Shown one piece after another: positions 17,991 to 26,089 of a DNA stretch of 64,000 bases. The translations under genes were made by a program, and so were the position numbers. Positions within the stretch are counted from its first letter, which is position 1. Each line of letters begins with the position of its first letter. This DNA comes from BOG-1155 sp050012495 (GTDB lineage: Bacteria > Desulfobacterota > Syntrophorhabdia > Syntrophorhabdales > WCHB1-27), in contig JBEKHB010000023.1 in the NCBI GenBank assembly GCA_050012495.1, positions 11,284-75,283 of the forward strand, given 5' to 3'. Below the pieces are notes generated by a model. It searched no databases, had not been told where the DNA came from, and worked only from the letters and a program-made list of their open reading frames with translations.

Positions 17991-19094
17991 ATGGTTGTTC
18001 CCGAGGGCGACACTCCATTGACGGTCCAGGAGCTTGAGGTTCTGACAGATCTCGCGGAAGCGGCGGTCATCGCGGAGAGCCCAACCCAAATGGCCGAATC
18101 TGCCTTAACCAGGCTATCCGGGATGTGTGGGGCTTCCAGCGCAGTTCTCTACGGCACAGACTCCCGCTCCTTCAGCCCCTTCTGCTTCAACCTGGGTATG
18201 GGCGCGGGCGATGTGTCCCTCGTGAGCGAGTGGTGTGGGCGGCACATCGGTCAAGCGCGCGGCGGCGAACCAAAGGTTCTCCCGGCTACCCTGGAGGTGG
18301 GCAGCGACCTGCCTCTACAGCTTTTCCCGTTAACCGTCTCAAAGAGGGTCTTTGGCTTTTTGGGTCTGGCAATGCCCGCACATACCGCCCTCCCGGGGGC
18401 CCTCATGTCGAGGATCCTGCGCCTTCTTTCCCATTCCCTCGCAAATCTCCTGGGACGGATGGCCATGGAAAGACAGGTCTACTATCTGAACACCTATCTG
18501 AACGTCAGTTCCATGATTGCTCAAACCCTGGCCCTGAAGGATGTTCTGGAAGCGGTAGTCTACCTCAGCATGGAGGCCGTTAGCGCTGAGGCAGCCTCAG
18601 TGCTTCTCCTGGACCACGAGAAAAAAACGTTCCGGTTTTACGCTGTTGAAGGACCTGCCAAGCCCTTACTCCTCCACGCTACTTTTCCTGCTGACCGGGG
18701 ACTGGCCGGTGCGGTCCTCACGTCCCTGGAGTCTGAGGTCGTCCACGACGTGCGGAAGGACCCCAGATTTTACGGTGACATTGATGCCACCTCCGGGTTT
18801 GTGACCCGAAATATGGTACTTATCCCTCTCGTTGCCGGCGAGGAGAAGGTCGGCGTCCTGGAAGTCCTGAATAAGGCGGAGGAAGCCGGCTTCACAGAAG
18901 AGGACCGGCGTCTTTTAGAGTCCATTGCCGGAGAGATAGCCTTCGCCATCCGCGACGCCACCATGTTCGAATGGGTGGTCAATTCCTACTGCAGGCAGCG
19001 GCAGGGGCTTAACAGCTGCAGCGGGTGTAAGAGACCCCTCGGCTCATGGACCCCCTGCGTAAAGTACCGGGAGGAGGCAGGTCTTCTGAAATAG
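17991..19094 (+). CDS. Tandem GAF-domain protein with C-terminal Cys cluster
   Basis: Soluble protein of 367 residues. A first divergent GAF-like region spans about 10-150. A second, clearer GAF domain runs about 175-335 (LALKDVLEAVVYLSMEAV, LLLDHEKKTFRF, ADRGLAGAVLTSLESEVV, VLEVLNKAEEAGFTEEDRRLLE). The C-terminus holds four cysteines (SYC, NSCSGCK, TPCVKY), perhaps a metal site. There is no output domain, so it may sense a ligand and signal through a partner. The ATG at 17991 follows CCGGAGAGATA and is preferred over an upstream TTG. It is divergent from the polyferredoxin gene. Confidence 0.75.
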   Translation: MVVPEGDTPLTVQELEVLTDLAEAAVIAESPTQMAESALTRLSGMCGASSAVLYGTDSRSFSPFCFNLGMGAGDVSLVSEWCGRHIGQARGGEPKVLPATLEVGSDLPLQLFPLTVSKRVFGFLGLAMPAHTALPGALMSRILRLLSHSLANLLGRMAMERQVYYLNTYLNVSSMIAQTLALKDVLEAVVYLSMEAVSAEAASVLLLDHEKKTFRFYAVEGPAKPLLLHATFPADRGLAGAVLTSLESEVVHDVRKDPRFYGDIDATSGFVTRNMVLIPLVAGEEKVGVLEVLNKAEEAGFTEEDRRLLESIAGEIAFAIRDATMFEWVVNSYCRQRQGLNSCSGCKRPLGSWTPCVKYREEAGLLK

Positions 19095-19311
19095 ATCCCT
19101 GCGGAAAACAACGTTGTTTCATTCCGGGGTCTTCAGCACTGCGTGAAAGAGCCGGTCCGGGCGGCACCTTCTATGACCGGTACGTGCCCCGCATAGACCC
19201 TCCGGGCACCTTCGGGCGGCGGTCTCTTTCGATATTTTTGATTGTCTGCCCCATCGACTTTCTGCTACCATGGAGAGGGTGCACTAAAAAACGGCTGCCC
19301 AAGGAGGAAGT

Positions 19312-20559
19312 ATGAAGGGGAAGAGATGGCTCACACTGATCCTTTTTGTCGTTATGGCAGTGCTCGCGGGCGTAGGATACGCCCAGGAGAAGCCGATCAA
19401 GCTCGGCGTGCTGTTCGTCATGTCCGGACCGATGGGGGGCTACGGCACGCATGGCCTTCAGTCGGTTCAGATGGCCGTCGATGAGATCAATCGGTCGGGC
19501 GGCATCCTGGGCAGGAAAGTGGTGATCGTCAGCGATGATACGAAGCTCAACGCGCAGCGGGGATCGGAGATCGCCAAGAGGTTCTGCGCGGAGGAGCAGG
19601 TCGATTTCATCATCGGGCCCACCTCCAGCGGCGTGGCAGTCGCGATATCGAAGATAGCGGCCGACCACCGGAAAATCCTCATCCTTACACAGGCGGCCGC
19701 CGATTCCCTCACGGGCGACCAGTTCAGCCCCTACCAGTTTGCGACCATGAGCAATGCCATGATGCATGCCCGGGCAGGGGCCTACTACGTGGCATCAAGG
19801 CCGTACAAGCGATGGATGTGCATCGGTCCGAACTATAACTACGGGTGGGATTCATGGGCCCAGTTCAAGGCAAAGCTGAAGGCGCTCCGGCCGGACGCCG
19901 AATTCGTGGGCGAGGTGTGGCCAAAGCTTACCGAGACCGATTTCATGCCCTACATCACGCGGATTATGGAAGCGCGGCCGGACGCGGTCTGGTCCCCGTT
20001 ATGGGGAATGGACGCGGTCAATTTCATCAAGCAGGCACTCCCTCTCGGCCTCTTCGATACGATCAAGTTTGCCTTTCCGGACGGTGCTGCCCTCGAGACC
20101 CTCATGCCCCTGGGGAAGAAGATGCCGGAAGGCACTTTCATCTCGGCCCGTTACTTCTTCCTTACCCCCGATTCCGAGATGAACAGGGGATTCGTGAAGA
20201 GCTATCTGGACAGGTTCAAGGAATATCCCGACTACATGGCGGAGGAGACGTACGCGGGCGTCTATTTCATCAAGGCCGCGGCAGAGCGGGCAGGCTCGGT
20301 CGAGGCGGACAGGGTGATAGCGGCCGTCGAGCGGGAGCCCCTCGCCTGGGAGACACCGGAAGGCTGGAAGATCATGAGGAAAGAAGACCATGCGGTCGTG
20401 GAGGACGTGGTCTGGGGCGAGGCGGTCTACAGCGACGCATACGGCTTTGGGGTGCTGAAAAACCTCCAGTCCATCCAGGCCGAACAGATCTGCCGGACCC
20501 CCGGCGAGCTCAAAGGGGTGCGGGAAAACTACGAAAAGAGGCTCAAGCAGGCGAAATAG
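19312..20559 (+). CDS. Periplasmic ABC substrate-binding protein (branched-chain amino acid type)
   Basis: LivJ/Peripla_BP_6-type binding protein of 415 residues. It has a signal peptide (LTLILFVVMAVLAGVGYAQ), then IKLGVLFVMSGPMGGYGTHGLQ and the first-lobe GSEIAKRFCAEEQVDFIIGPTSSG typical of the family. The ATG follows AAGGAGGAAG. No permease or ATPase gene is next to it, so it either works with a transporter elsewhere or is an orphan sensor. The ligand is not predictable; in related anaerobes such proteins bind amino acids or aromatic acids. Confidence 0.88.
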   Translation: MKGKRWLTLILFVVMAVLAGVGYAQEKPIKLGVLFVMSGPMGGYGTHGLQSVQMAVDEINRSGGILGRKVVIVSDDTKLNAQRGSEIAKRFCAEEQVDFIIGPTSSGVAVAISKIAADHRKILILTQAAADSLTGDQFSPYQFATMSNAMMHARAGAYYVASRPYKRWMCIGPNYNYGWDSWAQFKAKLKALRPDAEFVGEVWPKLTETDFMPYITRIMEARPDAVWSPLWGMDAVNFIKQALPLGLFDTIKFAFPDGAALETLMPLGKKMPEGTFISARYFFLTPDSEMNRGFVKSYLDRFKEYPDYMAEETYAGVYFIKAAAERAGSVEADRVIAAVEREPLAWETPEGWKIMRKEDHAVVEDVVWGEAVYSDAYGFGVLKNLQSIQAEQICRTPGELKGVRENYEKRLKQAK

Positions 20560-20636
20560 ACCATCTCCGCGAAAAGGCGGCATCCTCCGCCGAGGAAGGT
20601 GCGCGGCCGCACCATGCGCTACGAGCCGCGTTTCGG

Positions 20637-20978
20637 TCACGGGATAGGGATGTCGCTCCCTCCATGGCTGATCCTGTCCTTGCGCCTGAAGTCATCGGGC
20701 GATGAGGCCGGCTCCCCGGTGACGATGCTTTTCAGCTTCCTGATCACCTCATGGTCCTCTCCGAGGACAGGGAGAAGTGACTGTATTGCCCGGCCGATCG
20801 TCCCGTTGCACAGGTCCTGAAATTCTTCCCTCGCCTCCGCAGGGAGCATCCCGTAGCCTTGCACGATGTGGTCGACCCATATGGGCAGATACGAGGCTTC
20901 CATTCCCTTCGGGTAGACGTACCCTTCGAGGGCGCCTGCCTTTGCCGCAAAATCGTACACATCCCGATACATGCTCAT
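20637..20978 (-). CDS. Conserved hypothetical protein, 113 residues
   Basis: Small soluble protein, not recognised. It is mostly helical in look, with no Cys-rich motif, signal peptide or membrane helix. Segments include YLPIWVDHIVQGYGMLPAEAREEF. A good AAGGAGGCGG site precedes the ATG, and the gene lies 13 bp downstream of the lipoprotein gene on the same strand, so the two are likely co-transcribed. Confidence 0.6.
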   Translation of the reverse strand: MSMYRDVYDFAAKAGALEGYVYPKGMEASYLPIWVDHIVQGYGMLPAEAREEFQDLCNGTIGRAIQSLLPVLGEDHEVIRKLKSIVTGEPASSPDDFRRKDRISHGGSDIPIP

Positions 20979-20991
20979 TACCGCCTCCTTA

Positions 20992-21288
20992 TCACTTCGC
21001 CGTCACCGCGCCCCCCAGCTTTTTCACAAGCACGTCGTTTGCCTTGAGCACCTCGGTGGCGTCCTTGCCCGAGATCTCCCACGTGTAGAAGTCGCCCTTC
21101 CCGTCCTTTTTGAGCTTGATCTTGAGGTCGCCTTTCATGTTTTTCCTTATCTCGTCGAGTTCTTTCTTGTACTGTTCGTCTCCACGGGCCTCCTGGCCGG
21201 TCTTGATAGGGGCAGATTCGGGCGGCCTTGAGCATGAGCAGAAAAGGAGGCATACGAGAAGGATTGCAAAGAGCCTCATGCCTGTCAT
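20992..21288 (-). CDS. Small lipoprotein
   Basis: Predicted lipoprotein of about 98 residues. The N-terminus MRLFAILLVCLLFCSCS is a type II signal with several possible lipobox cysteines, followed by a charged helical region (DEQYKKELDEIRKNMKGDLKIKLKKDG). The start is either ATG at 21288 or the ATG three codons later; neither has a strong ribosome site. Function unknown. Confidence 0.6.
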   Translation of the reverse strand: MTGMRLFAILLVCLLFCSCSRPPESAPIKTGQEARGDEQYKKELDEIRKNMKGDLKIKLKKDGKGDFYTWEISGKDATEVLKANDVLVKKLGGAVTAK

Positions 21289-21336
21289 ACTATAATGGCT
21301 GACCACCATTTGCAACAGAATTGTTGGAGGCGGATA

Positions 21337-22065
21337 ATGGGTGTCTATCTGGAGCGGTACGGCAGAGGCGAGAAGATACTCTTTCTCCACGGAGCAGGGG
21401 GTAGTACGGCCTCCTGGTACTTTCAAAAAAGGCTGCAGATGGTCTGTGAGGTTCTCCTTGTCGACCTGCCGGGCCACGGGCGGTCGGGAGGAGAGGGGCT
21501 GCGGAGCATCGAGGGCTATGCCGAAAGCGTCCGCACGGTGATAACGGAAAACGGCCTGGAGGGGTGCTATGTGGCGGGCCATTCGATGGGCGGTGCTATC
21601 GCAATCTCTTTGGCCCTCGCCTCCCCGGAGCTGCTTGCCGGGCTCGTCCTGGTGGGAACGGGGGCGAGGCTGAAAGTATTTCCAGAGATCCTTGAGGGCA
21701 TCCTGAACGATAAGGAAGAAACAGTGCGGGCCATCATGGGCTTCGCCTTCTCGAAGAAGGCCCCGCCCGACCTGGTTGAGAGGTGCTACGCCGAAATGAT
21801 GGCATCGCCAAAAGAGGTCATACACGGCGATTTCCTTGCGTGCAGCGTGTTCGATTTGATGGAAGGCGTCAAATCGATCGACCTGCCCACCCTCGTCATC
21901 GCAGGCGCCGACGATGGACTCACCCCCTTAAAATACGCTGAATATCTCAACAGGGAGATCAGGGGATCCCGGCTTGCGGTGATCCGTGATGCGGGCCATA
22001 TGGTGATGCGTGAGCGGCCGGAGGAGACAAACCGGGCGATAGAGGCATGTGTAATTCATCGATAA
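21337..22065 (+). CDS. Alpha/beta-fold hydrolase
   Basis: Serine hydrolase of 242 residues. It has the oxyanion segment LFLHGAGGSTASW, the nucleophile elbow GHSMGG, the acid GADDGLTP and the catalytic His in DAGHMVM. The ATG at 21337 follows TTGGAGGCGG and gives a normal length; the in-frame ATG 14 codons earlier lacks a site. Substrate unknown (esterase, or C-C hydrolase of aromatic ring cleavage). Its 3' end overlaps the convergent dusB-type gene by 107 bp. Confidence 0.85.
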   Translation: MGVYLERYGRGEKILFLHGAGGSTASWYFQKRLQMVCEVLLVDLPGHGRSGGEGLRSIEGYAESVRTVITENGLEGCYVAGHSMGGAIAISLALASPELLAGLVLVGTGARLKVFPEILEGILNDKEETVRAIMGFAFSKKAPPDLVERCYAEMMASPKEVIHGDFLACSVFDLMEGVKSIDLPTLVIAGADDGLTPLKYAEYLNREIRGSRLAVIRDAGHMVMRERPEETNRAIEACVIHR

Positions 22066-23023
22066 GGGCCTTCATCTCGTCGAGGCCGGTTACGTGGACG
22101 GCCCTGGCGCGCAGAAGCCGGGCGTCTCTCAACCCCCTGGTGTACCAGACGAAGCATTTGCGGAAATTGATCACCCCTGTAAGGGGTCCATGGTAGTCGA
22201 CCGATAGGGCAAGATGTTTCTCCATGATCGACTTCACCGCGGCGAGGGTGGGAACACCCACGAGGGGGTGCGAGCCTGCGTCTCTCCCGCCCTTCCCATG
22301 GGCGATAGCAAGGTCCCGGAATATCCATGGATTCCCGAGAGCGCCTCTGGCGATCATCACGGCATCACATTCCGTCTCCTCCGCAATCCGCGCCGCTGCC
22401 TCTTGAGAGAACGCATCGCCGCTCGCAATGACCGGAATGCCTACCGCCTTTTTTACCGCCCTTATCACCGACGTATCCGCCCTGCCCCTATATCCCTGGT
22501 TCCTGGTACGTCCGTGAACGCAGACCGCCCTCGCCCCTGCTGCCTCGATGCGCTTCGCGGTCTCCGGCGCATTGATCGAATCATCGTCCCATCCGGAGCG
22601 TATCTTTACCGTCACCGGGACCGGCGCGTGTTTCACCAGGGCGCTGACAAGCCGGAATAACGTCTCCGGCTCCCTCAGCAACGCAGCCCCTTCCCCTTTA
22701 CGGGTCACTTTATGGACGGGACAGGCGGCGTTAAGATCAACCACGTCGTACGGGTAGTCGGCAAGCGCTTCGAGGGCCTGAAGGAGAGCGTCCGGCTCAC
22801 GGCCGAGCAACTGGACGCCGAGGGGTCTATCCAGAGGCGAGGACCGGAGGAGCCTGAGGGTCTTGCCGTTCCGGAGACCCAGGGCCCGGCCATTTATCAT
22901 CTCCGTAAAGGCGAGGGGGCAGCCAAACTCCCTCGCAATCAGCCGAAAAGGCACGTCGCTCACCCCGGCCATCGGGGCCAGCATAAAAGGCATCGAGAGG
23001 TGAAGGCCGGCAAGTATAAACAC
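21959..23023 (-). CDS. dusB: tRNA-dihydrouridine synthase (Dus family)
   Basis: FMN enzyme reducing specific uridines in tRNA to dihydrouridine. Motifs: MLAPMAGVSDVPFRLI at the N-terminus, GVQLLG, VVDLNAACPVHKV (catalytic Cys), VKIRSGWDDDSIN, VCVHGRTRNQGYRG, IASGDAFS and MIARGALGNPWIF. 354 residues, probably GTG start. The DusB subclass is the best guess. The last ~35 residues overlap the convergent hydrolase gene and are Pro/His rich, unlike a conserved domain. Confidence 0.88.
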   Translation of the reverse strand: MFILAGLHLSMPFMLAPMAGVSDVPFRLIAREFGCPLAFTEMINGRALGLRNGKTLRLLRSSPLDRPLGVQLLGREPDALLQALEALADYPYDVVDLNAACPVHKVTRKGEGAALLREPETLFRLVSALVKHAPVPVTVKIRSGWDDDSINAPETAKRIEAAGARAVCVHGRTRNQGYRGRADTSVIRAVKKAVGIPVIASGDAFSQEAAARIAEETECDAVMIARGALGNPWIFRDLAIAHGKGGRDAGSHPLVGVPTLAAVKSIMEKHLALSVDYHGPLTGVINFRKCFVWYTRGLRDARLLRARAVHVTGLDEMKALIDELHMPLSPGLSPPAAHASPYGPHHGSPQAGIP

Positions 23024-23095
23024 CCATCATTCTATAGGCTAAACCCCGGGCGCGTCAAGTGACAGCGGCGCGGTTTTAGGTTTATACTTACTCCT

Positions 23096-23503
23096 ATGCT
23101 GAGTCCTGAAAAAGAAAAGGCCTTGCAGGAAAAAATGGAGCGCCTGGGCATCCGGGAATCGGACATACTAGAGCGTTTTGTCCGTTCCGCGGGTCCCGGA
23201 GGTCAGAACGTCAATAAGGTGGCTACCTGCGTCTACTTGAAGCACCTTCCCAGCGGCATTCAGGTGAAGTGCCAAAAGGAGCGCCACCAGGCGATGAACA
23301 GGTTTTTTGCGAGAAGGCTGCTTGTTCAGAAAATAGAAAACATGATGCTCGGCAAGGAAAGCGAGCAACAGCAGCGTAATGAAAAGATAAGACGGCAGAA
23401 AAGACGGCGCTCCAGGCGCGCCAAGGAAAAGGTGCTGGAAATCAAGCACCTGCAGACTCGAAAGAAGAGGGAGCGGCTGAAACCGGACCTGTCGGACTAC
23501 TGA
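23096..23503 (+). CDS. Release-factor-like peptidyl-tRNA hydrolase (GGQ domain)
   Basis: 135-residue RF-1 domain protein of the ArfB/YaeJ-like group, which can rescue stalled ribosomes by hydrolysing peptidyl-tRNA. The key RSAGPGGQNVNKV motif (about residues 30-42) is intact. It ends in a strongly basic tail (RRQKRRRSRRAKEK) like the tail ArfB places in the mRNA channel. No anticodon-like recognition domain is present. Confidence 0.85.
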   Translation: MLSPEKEKALQEKMERLGIRESDILERFVRSAGPGGQNVNKVATCVYLKHLPSGIQVKCQKERHQAMNRFFARRLLVQKIENMMLGKESEQQQRNEKIRRQKRRRSRRAKEKVLEIKHLQTRKKRERLKPDLSDY

Positions 23504-23529
23504 GTGCCCGCGCGTTGTTTATTAAGTAA

Positions 23530-23558
23530 TTGACACTGATAAGGATATTCTGTATCAT
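23530..23558 (+). promoter_or_regulatory. Sigma-70 promoter of the tRNA-Gly/tRNA-Cys unit
   Basis: Exact TTGACA (23530-23535), 17-bp spacer and TATCAT (23553-23558), with the -10 element 10 bp before the tRNA-Gly 5' end. Confidence 0.75.
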
Positions 23559-23568
23559 TACAACAGAC

Positions 23569-23643
<75 letters not shown>

Positions 23644-23686
23644 AGCACAAAAGCGTCGCGGGTGAAGACGTGCCCGCTCCAAAAAC

Positions 23687-23761
23687 GGCGGCATAGCCAA
23701 GTGGTAAGGCAGCGGTCTGCAAAACCGTTATTCTCCGGTTCAAATCCGGATGCCGCCTCCA
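23687..23761 (+). tRNA. tRNA-Cys (GCA)
   Basis: Cloverleaf with acceptor GGCGGCA/TGCCGCC, anticodon stem GCGGT/ACCGT around loop CTGCAAA (anticodon GCA), T stem TCCGG/CCGGA and encoded CCA. It follows tRNA-Gly by 43 bp and probably shares its promoter. Confidence 0.95.
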
Positions 23762-23794
23762 CTAACTTTCCAGGATTTCTTTAGTCGATCCTTC

Positions 23795-24226
23795 TCATGA
23801 CTTCTCCACCTCCAAGGCAATCCGGTCCTTGAGTGCCTCACATGCCTCCATGAGCTGCCGAATGTCGTCCGGTTGCAGCCCATCCCAGTGAATGCCGGCA
23901 ACGACCACGACATGCCTGTTCAATCTGCCTGAGAGCGCTTCGGAAACCAGCTTGACGGTCACGTCCTCCTTGTGTCCGGGAAAGGTGAATACGGAGGATG
24001 TGGCACTCCTTTCGTGCGGGTCCCGGAGGCTGGCCCGCGGCACTGCCATGCCCAGTGCCCCTATGTGGGCTGCCCCTCCCCATAGGGTGACGAGGAGATC
24101 GGGGCCCAGGGCGTCAACACGGGCAAAAAGCACGAATCGTCCCCTCTGCTCCGACAGGGTGAATCCCGGGAGCTCCGCCTGGAGTTTACCTTTATCACCT
24201 TCTCGATGCATGTGGTCGTCTTTCAT
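23795..24226 (-). CDS. LpdD-like (prenylated-flavin chaperone family) protein
   Basis: 143-residue soluble protein. The pattern LGMAVPRASLRDPHERSA, FTFPGHKED and VVVVAGIHWDGL followed by a helix ending in CEAL resembles what I recall of the small LpdD subunit associated with UbiD-type gallate/protocatechuate decarboxylases. A role in supplying prenylated FMN to a decarboxylase would fit an aromatic-degrading anaerobe, but no ubiD or ubiX gene is nearby. Family call is moderate; substrate is unknown. Confidence 0.55.
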   Translation of the reverse strand: MKDDHMHREGDKGKLQAELPGFTLSEQRGRFVLFARVDALGPDLLVTLWGGAAHIGALGMAVPRASLRDPHERSATSSVFTFPGHKEDVTVKLVSEALSGRLNRHVVVVAGIHWDGLQPDDIRQLMEACEALKDRIALEVEKS

Positions 24227-24256
24227 ACCGGTAGTATCATGCCGATCGCCCGTTGC

Positions 24257-24724
24257 CTATTCGACAATGAAATCCCACGCGGAATCGCTGATCCAGAGCG
24301 CATAGTAACCTCTTCCGAATAGCCCCTTTGGCCGTATCGTATACAAGGTATCGCTTCTCTTCTTTACCTCGATCTCGACCTCTTTTCCAAACATGAAGCG
24401 GGATCTGCCGAGAGGGGACTGGTTGATAAAGACCAAGTTATTGAAGGTGAGGTATTGCATCTCCTGCTTTCCGTACAAAATAAAATACTTGATGTCTTTC
24501 AAGAGAAAGTGGGGGGGGTTATTGCTCTCGACATAGAGCATCGCCCCTTCCTGAAAGACTATATTGGGAAGGATCCTCACCGGTTTGGCGGCCGTCTTGA
24601 CGTAAACGCCATACTCCTTGGGTGTGGGCACATCGTCTTTTGCCGCATGAAGGGGACCGGCCAGGAAGAAGACCGCAACGACCGTCACCGCGGCATATCG
24701 AAGCACTGTTCGCAGTAACTTCAT
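24257..24724 (-). CDS. Exported hypothetical protein
   Basis: 155-residue secreted protein with a clear signal peptide (KLLRTVLRYAAVTVVAVFFLAGPLHA). The mature part is beta-strand rich (EIEVKKRSDTLYTIRPKGLFGRGYYALW) with no motif I recognise. The ATG at 24724 follows GTGGAG and is preferred over a GTG four codons upstream. Confidence 0.65.
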   Translation of the reverse strand: MKLLRTVLRYAAVTVVAVFFLAGPLHAAKDDVPTPKEYGVYVKTAAKPVRILPNIVFQEGAMLYVESNNPPHFLLKDIKYFILYGKQEMQYLTFNNLVFINQSPLGRSRFMFGKEVEIEVKKRSDTLYTIRPKGLFGRGYYALWISDSAWDFIVE

Positions 24725-24859
24725 TGCACACTCCACATATTACTTCACCACAGTAAGGACGATTCTTCTTTCCCGGGGTCCGTCGAATTCAATTCTACTC
24801 CACCGAACCGGGCCATATCAAGAGATAAAAGAATGGCTCCGCCCGGCGCATGCTTTTGT

Positions 24860-24933
24860 GAGCGGGGTGGCCGGGGCACCCGCGAAGCGGGTCGTGGTTT
24901 TGCCGATGGAGGGGGTGCTGAACCCCAATAATT
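24860..24933 (+). repeat. Dispersed hairpin repeat, copy A
   Basis: GC-rich element containing CCGGGGCACCCGCGAAGCGG and, further on, TGGAGGGGGTGCTGAACCCC-AATAATTG. Long stretches match copy B at 38134-38209, and the 3' half matches copy C at 60900-60953. It contains two stem-loops (ACCCGC-GAA-GCGGGT and a GGGG/CCCC stem) and lies 54 bp before xseB. Confidence 0.75.
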
Positions 24934-24986
24934 GCGGCCGGCACCAACTACTTGAAAAACTGTCGCATGAAATTCTATAATAGGAA

Positions 24987-25208
24987 ATGAAGTTCGAGGA
25001 AGGATTACGTAAACTTGAAGAGATAGTGAACACCCTCGACGAGGGACGCGTTCCGCTGGACGACGCGCTTCGCCTGTTCAAGGAAGGCATAGGCCTCACA
25101 AAAGACCTTTCCAAGACCCTTGACGACATAGAACGCAAGGTGGAGATCCTCGCGAAAAAGGATGATGGAACTATCGAGAAAAAGCCCTTCCTACAGGAAG
25201 ACCTTTAG
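24987..25208 (+). CDS. xseB: Exodeoxyribonuclease VII small subunit
   Basis: 73-residue helical protein with the XseB pattern FEEGLRKLEEIVNTLDEGRVPLDDALRLFKEG. It pairs with XseA, not in this window, to degrade single-stranded DNA. Its stop TAG shares a base with the ispA GTG start. First gene of an eight-gene operon. Confidence 0.93.
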   Translation: MKFEEGLRKLEEIVNTLDEGRVPLDDALRLFKEGIGLTKDLSKTLDDIERKVEILAKKDDGTIEKKPFLQEDL

Positions 25209-26089
25209 TGGACCTGGCAACTTTTCTCGCGGAAAAAAGGGTACTCGTGGAGAACAGGCTGAGGGCGATACTCTCTGCCTTTCCGGCATCTTCCGGGATA
25301 CTCGGGGATGCAATGGAGTATAGTCTGTTCTCGGACGGGAAAAGGATCAGGCCGGGCCTTGCCATAGCGGCCTGTGAAGCAATGGACGGCGACACAGAAG
25401 TGGTGCTGCCCTTCGCCGCTGCAATTGAAATGATCCACACGTACTCGCTCATCCATGATGATCTTCCCTGTATGGACAATGATGACCTGAGGCGGGGCAA
25501 ACCCACATGCCACAAGGTGTTCGGAGACGCGGTGGCCTTGCTGGCGGGAGACGCGCTGCTTACCGAGGCCTTCCGGGTTATGACCGATCCGCGCGAGTCT
25601 TCTGCATCTCCCGAAATCACACAGAAGGTGGTCTATGAGATCGCCCGTGCAGCAGGCGCTGCCGGCATGGTTGCCGGCCAGGCGGTCGACGTCATCTATG
25701 AAGGCAAAAAAGGGACGAAAAGCATCGTTAATCTCATACACCGCAACAAGACAGGCGCATTGATCAGGGCATCGGTCCTGGCCGGCGCGCTCGTGGGGAA
25801 CGCGAACGAAAAGGAGCTTAAATGCTTTACGCGCTTCGGCGAGTCGATCGGTCTTGCCTTCCAGATCATGGACGATCTTCTTGATGTGGAAGGCACGGAA
25901 GCAGAGGTAGGAAAAAAGCTGAAAAAGGATACGGAAAAGCAGACGTACGTGAGGTATTACGGCATTGCCGCCTCAAAAGCCCGGATAGATGCGCTTGTCA
26001 ACAAGGCCATTGCGGCCTTGCGGTTTCTCGGCCCCGGAGCCGACATGCTTGTGCAGGTCGCCAATTTTATAGGTCACAGGTCCTTTTGA
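25208..26089 (+). CDS. ispA: Geranyl/farnesyl diphosphate synthase
   Basis: Trans-prenyltransferase condensing isopentenyl diphosphate units for quinone, cell-wall lipid and hopanoid carriers. 293 residues. First Asp-rich motif HDDLPCMDNDDLRRGKPTCH, second motif FQIMDDLLDVEG, and GDALLTEAF between. GTG start overlapping xseB; stop TGA overlaps the dxs ATG. The xseB-ispA-dxs order is common in proteobacteria. Confidence 0.94.
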   Translation: MDLATFLAEKRVLVENRLRAILSAFPASSGILGDAMEYSLFSDGKRIRPGLAIAACEAMDGDTEVVLPFAAAIEMIHTYSLIHDDLPCMDNDDLRRGKPTCHKVFGDAVALLAGDALLTEAFRVMTDPRESSASPEITQKVVYEIARAAGAAGMVAGQAVDVIYEGKKGTKSIVNLIHRNKTGALIRASVLAGALVGNANEKELKCFTRFGESIGLAFQIMDDLLDVEGTEAEVGKKLKKDTEKQTYVRYYGIAASKARIDALVNKAIAALRFLGPGADMLVQVANFIGHRSF

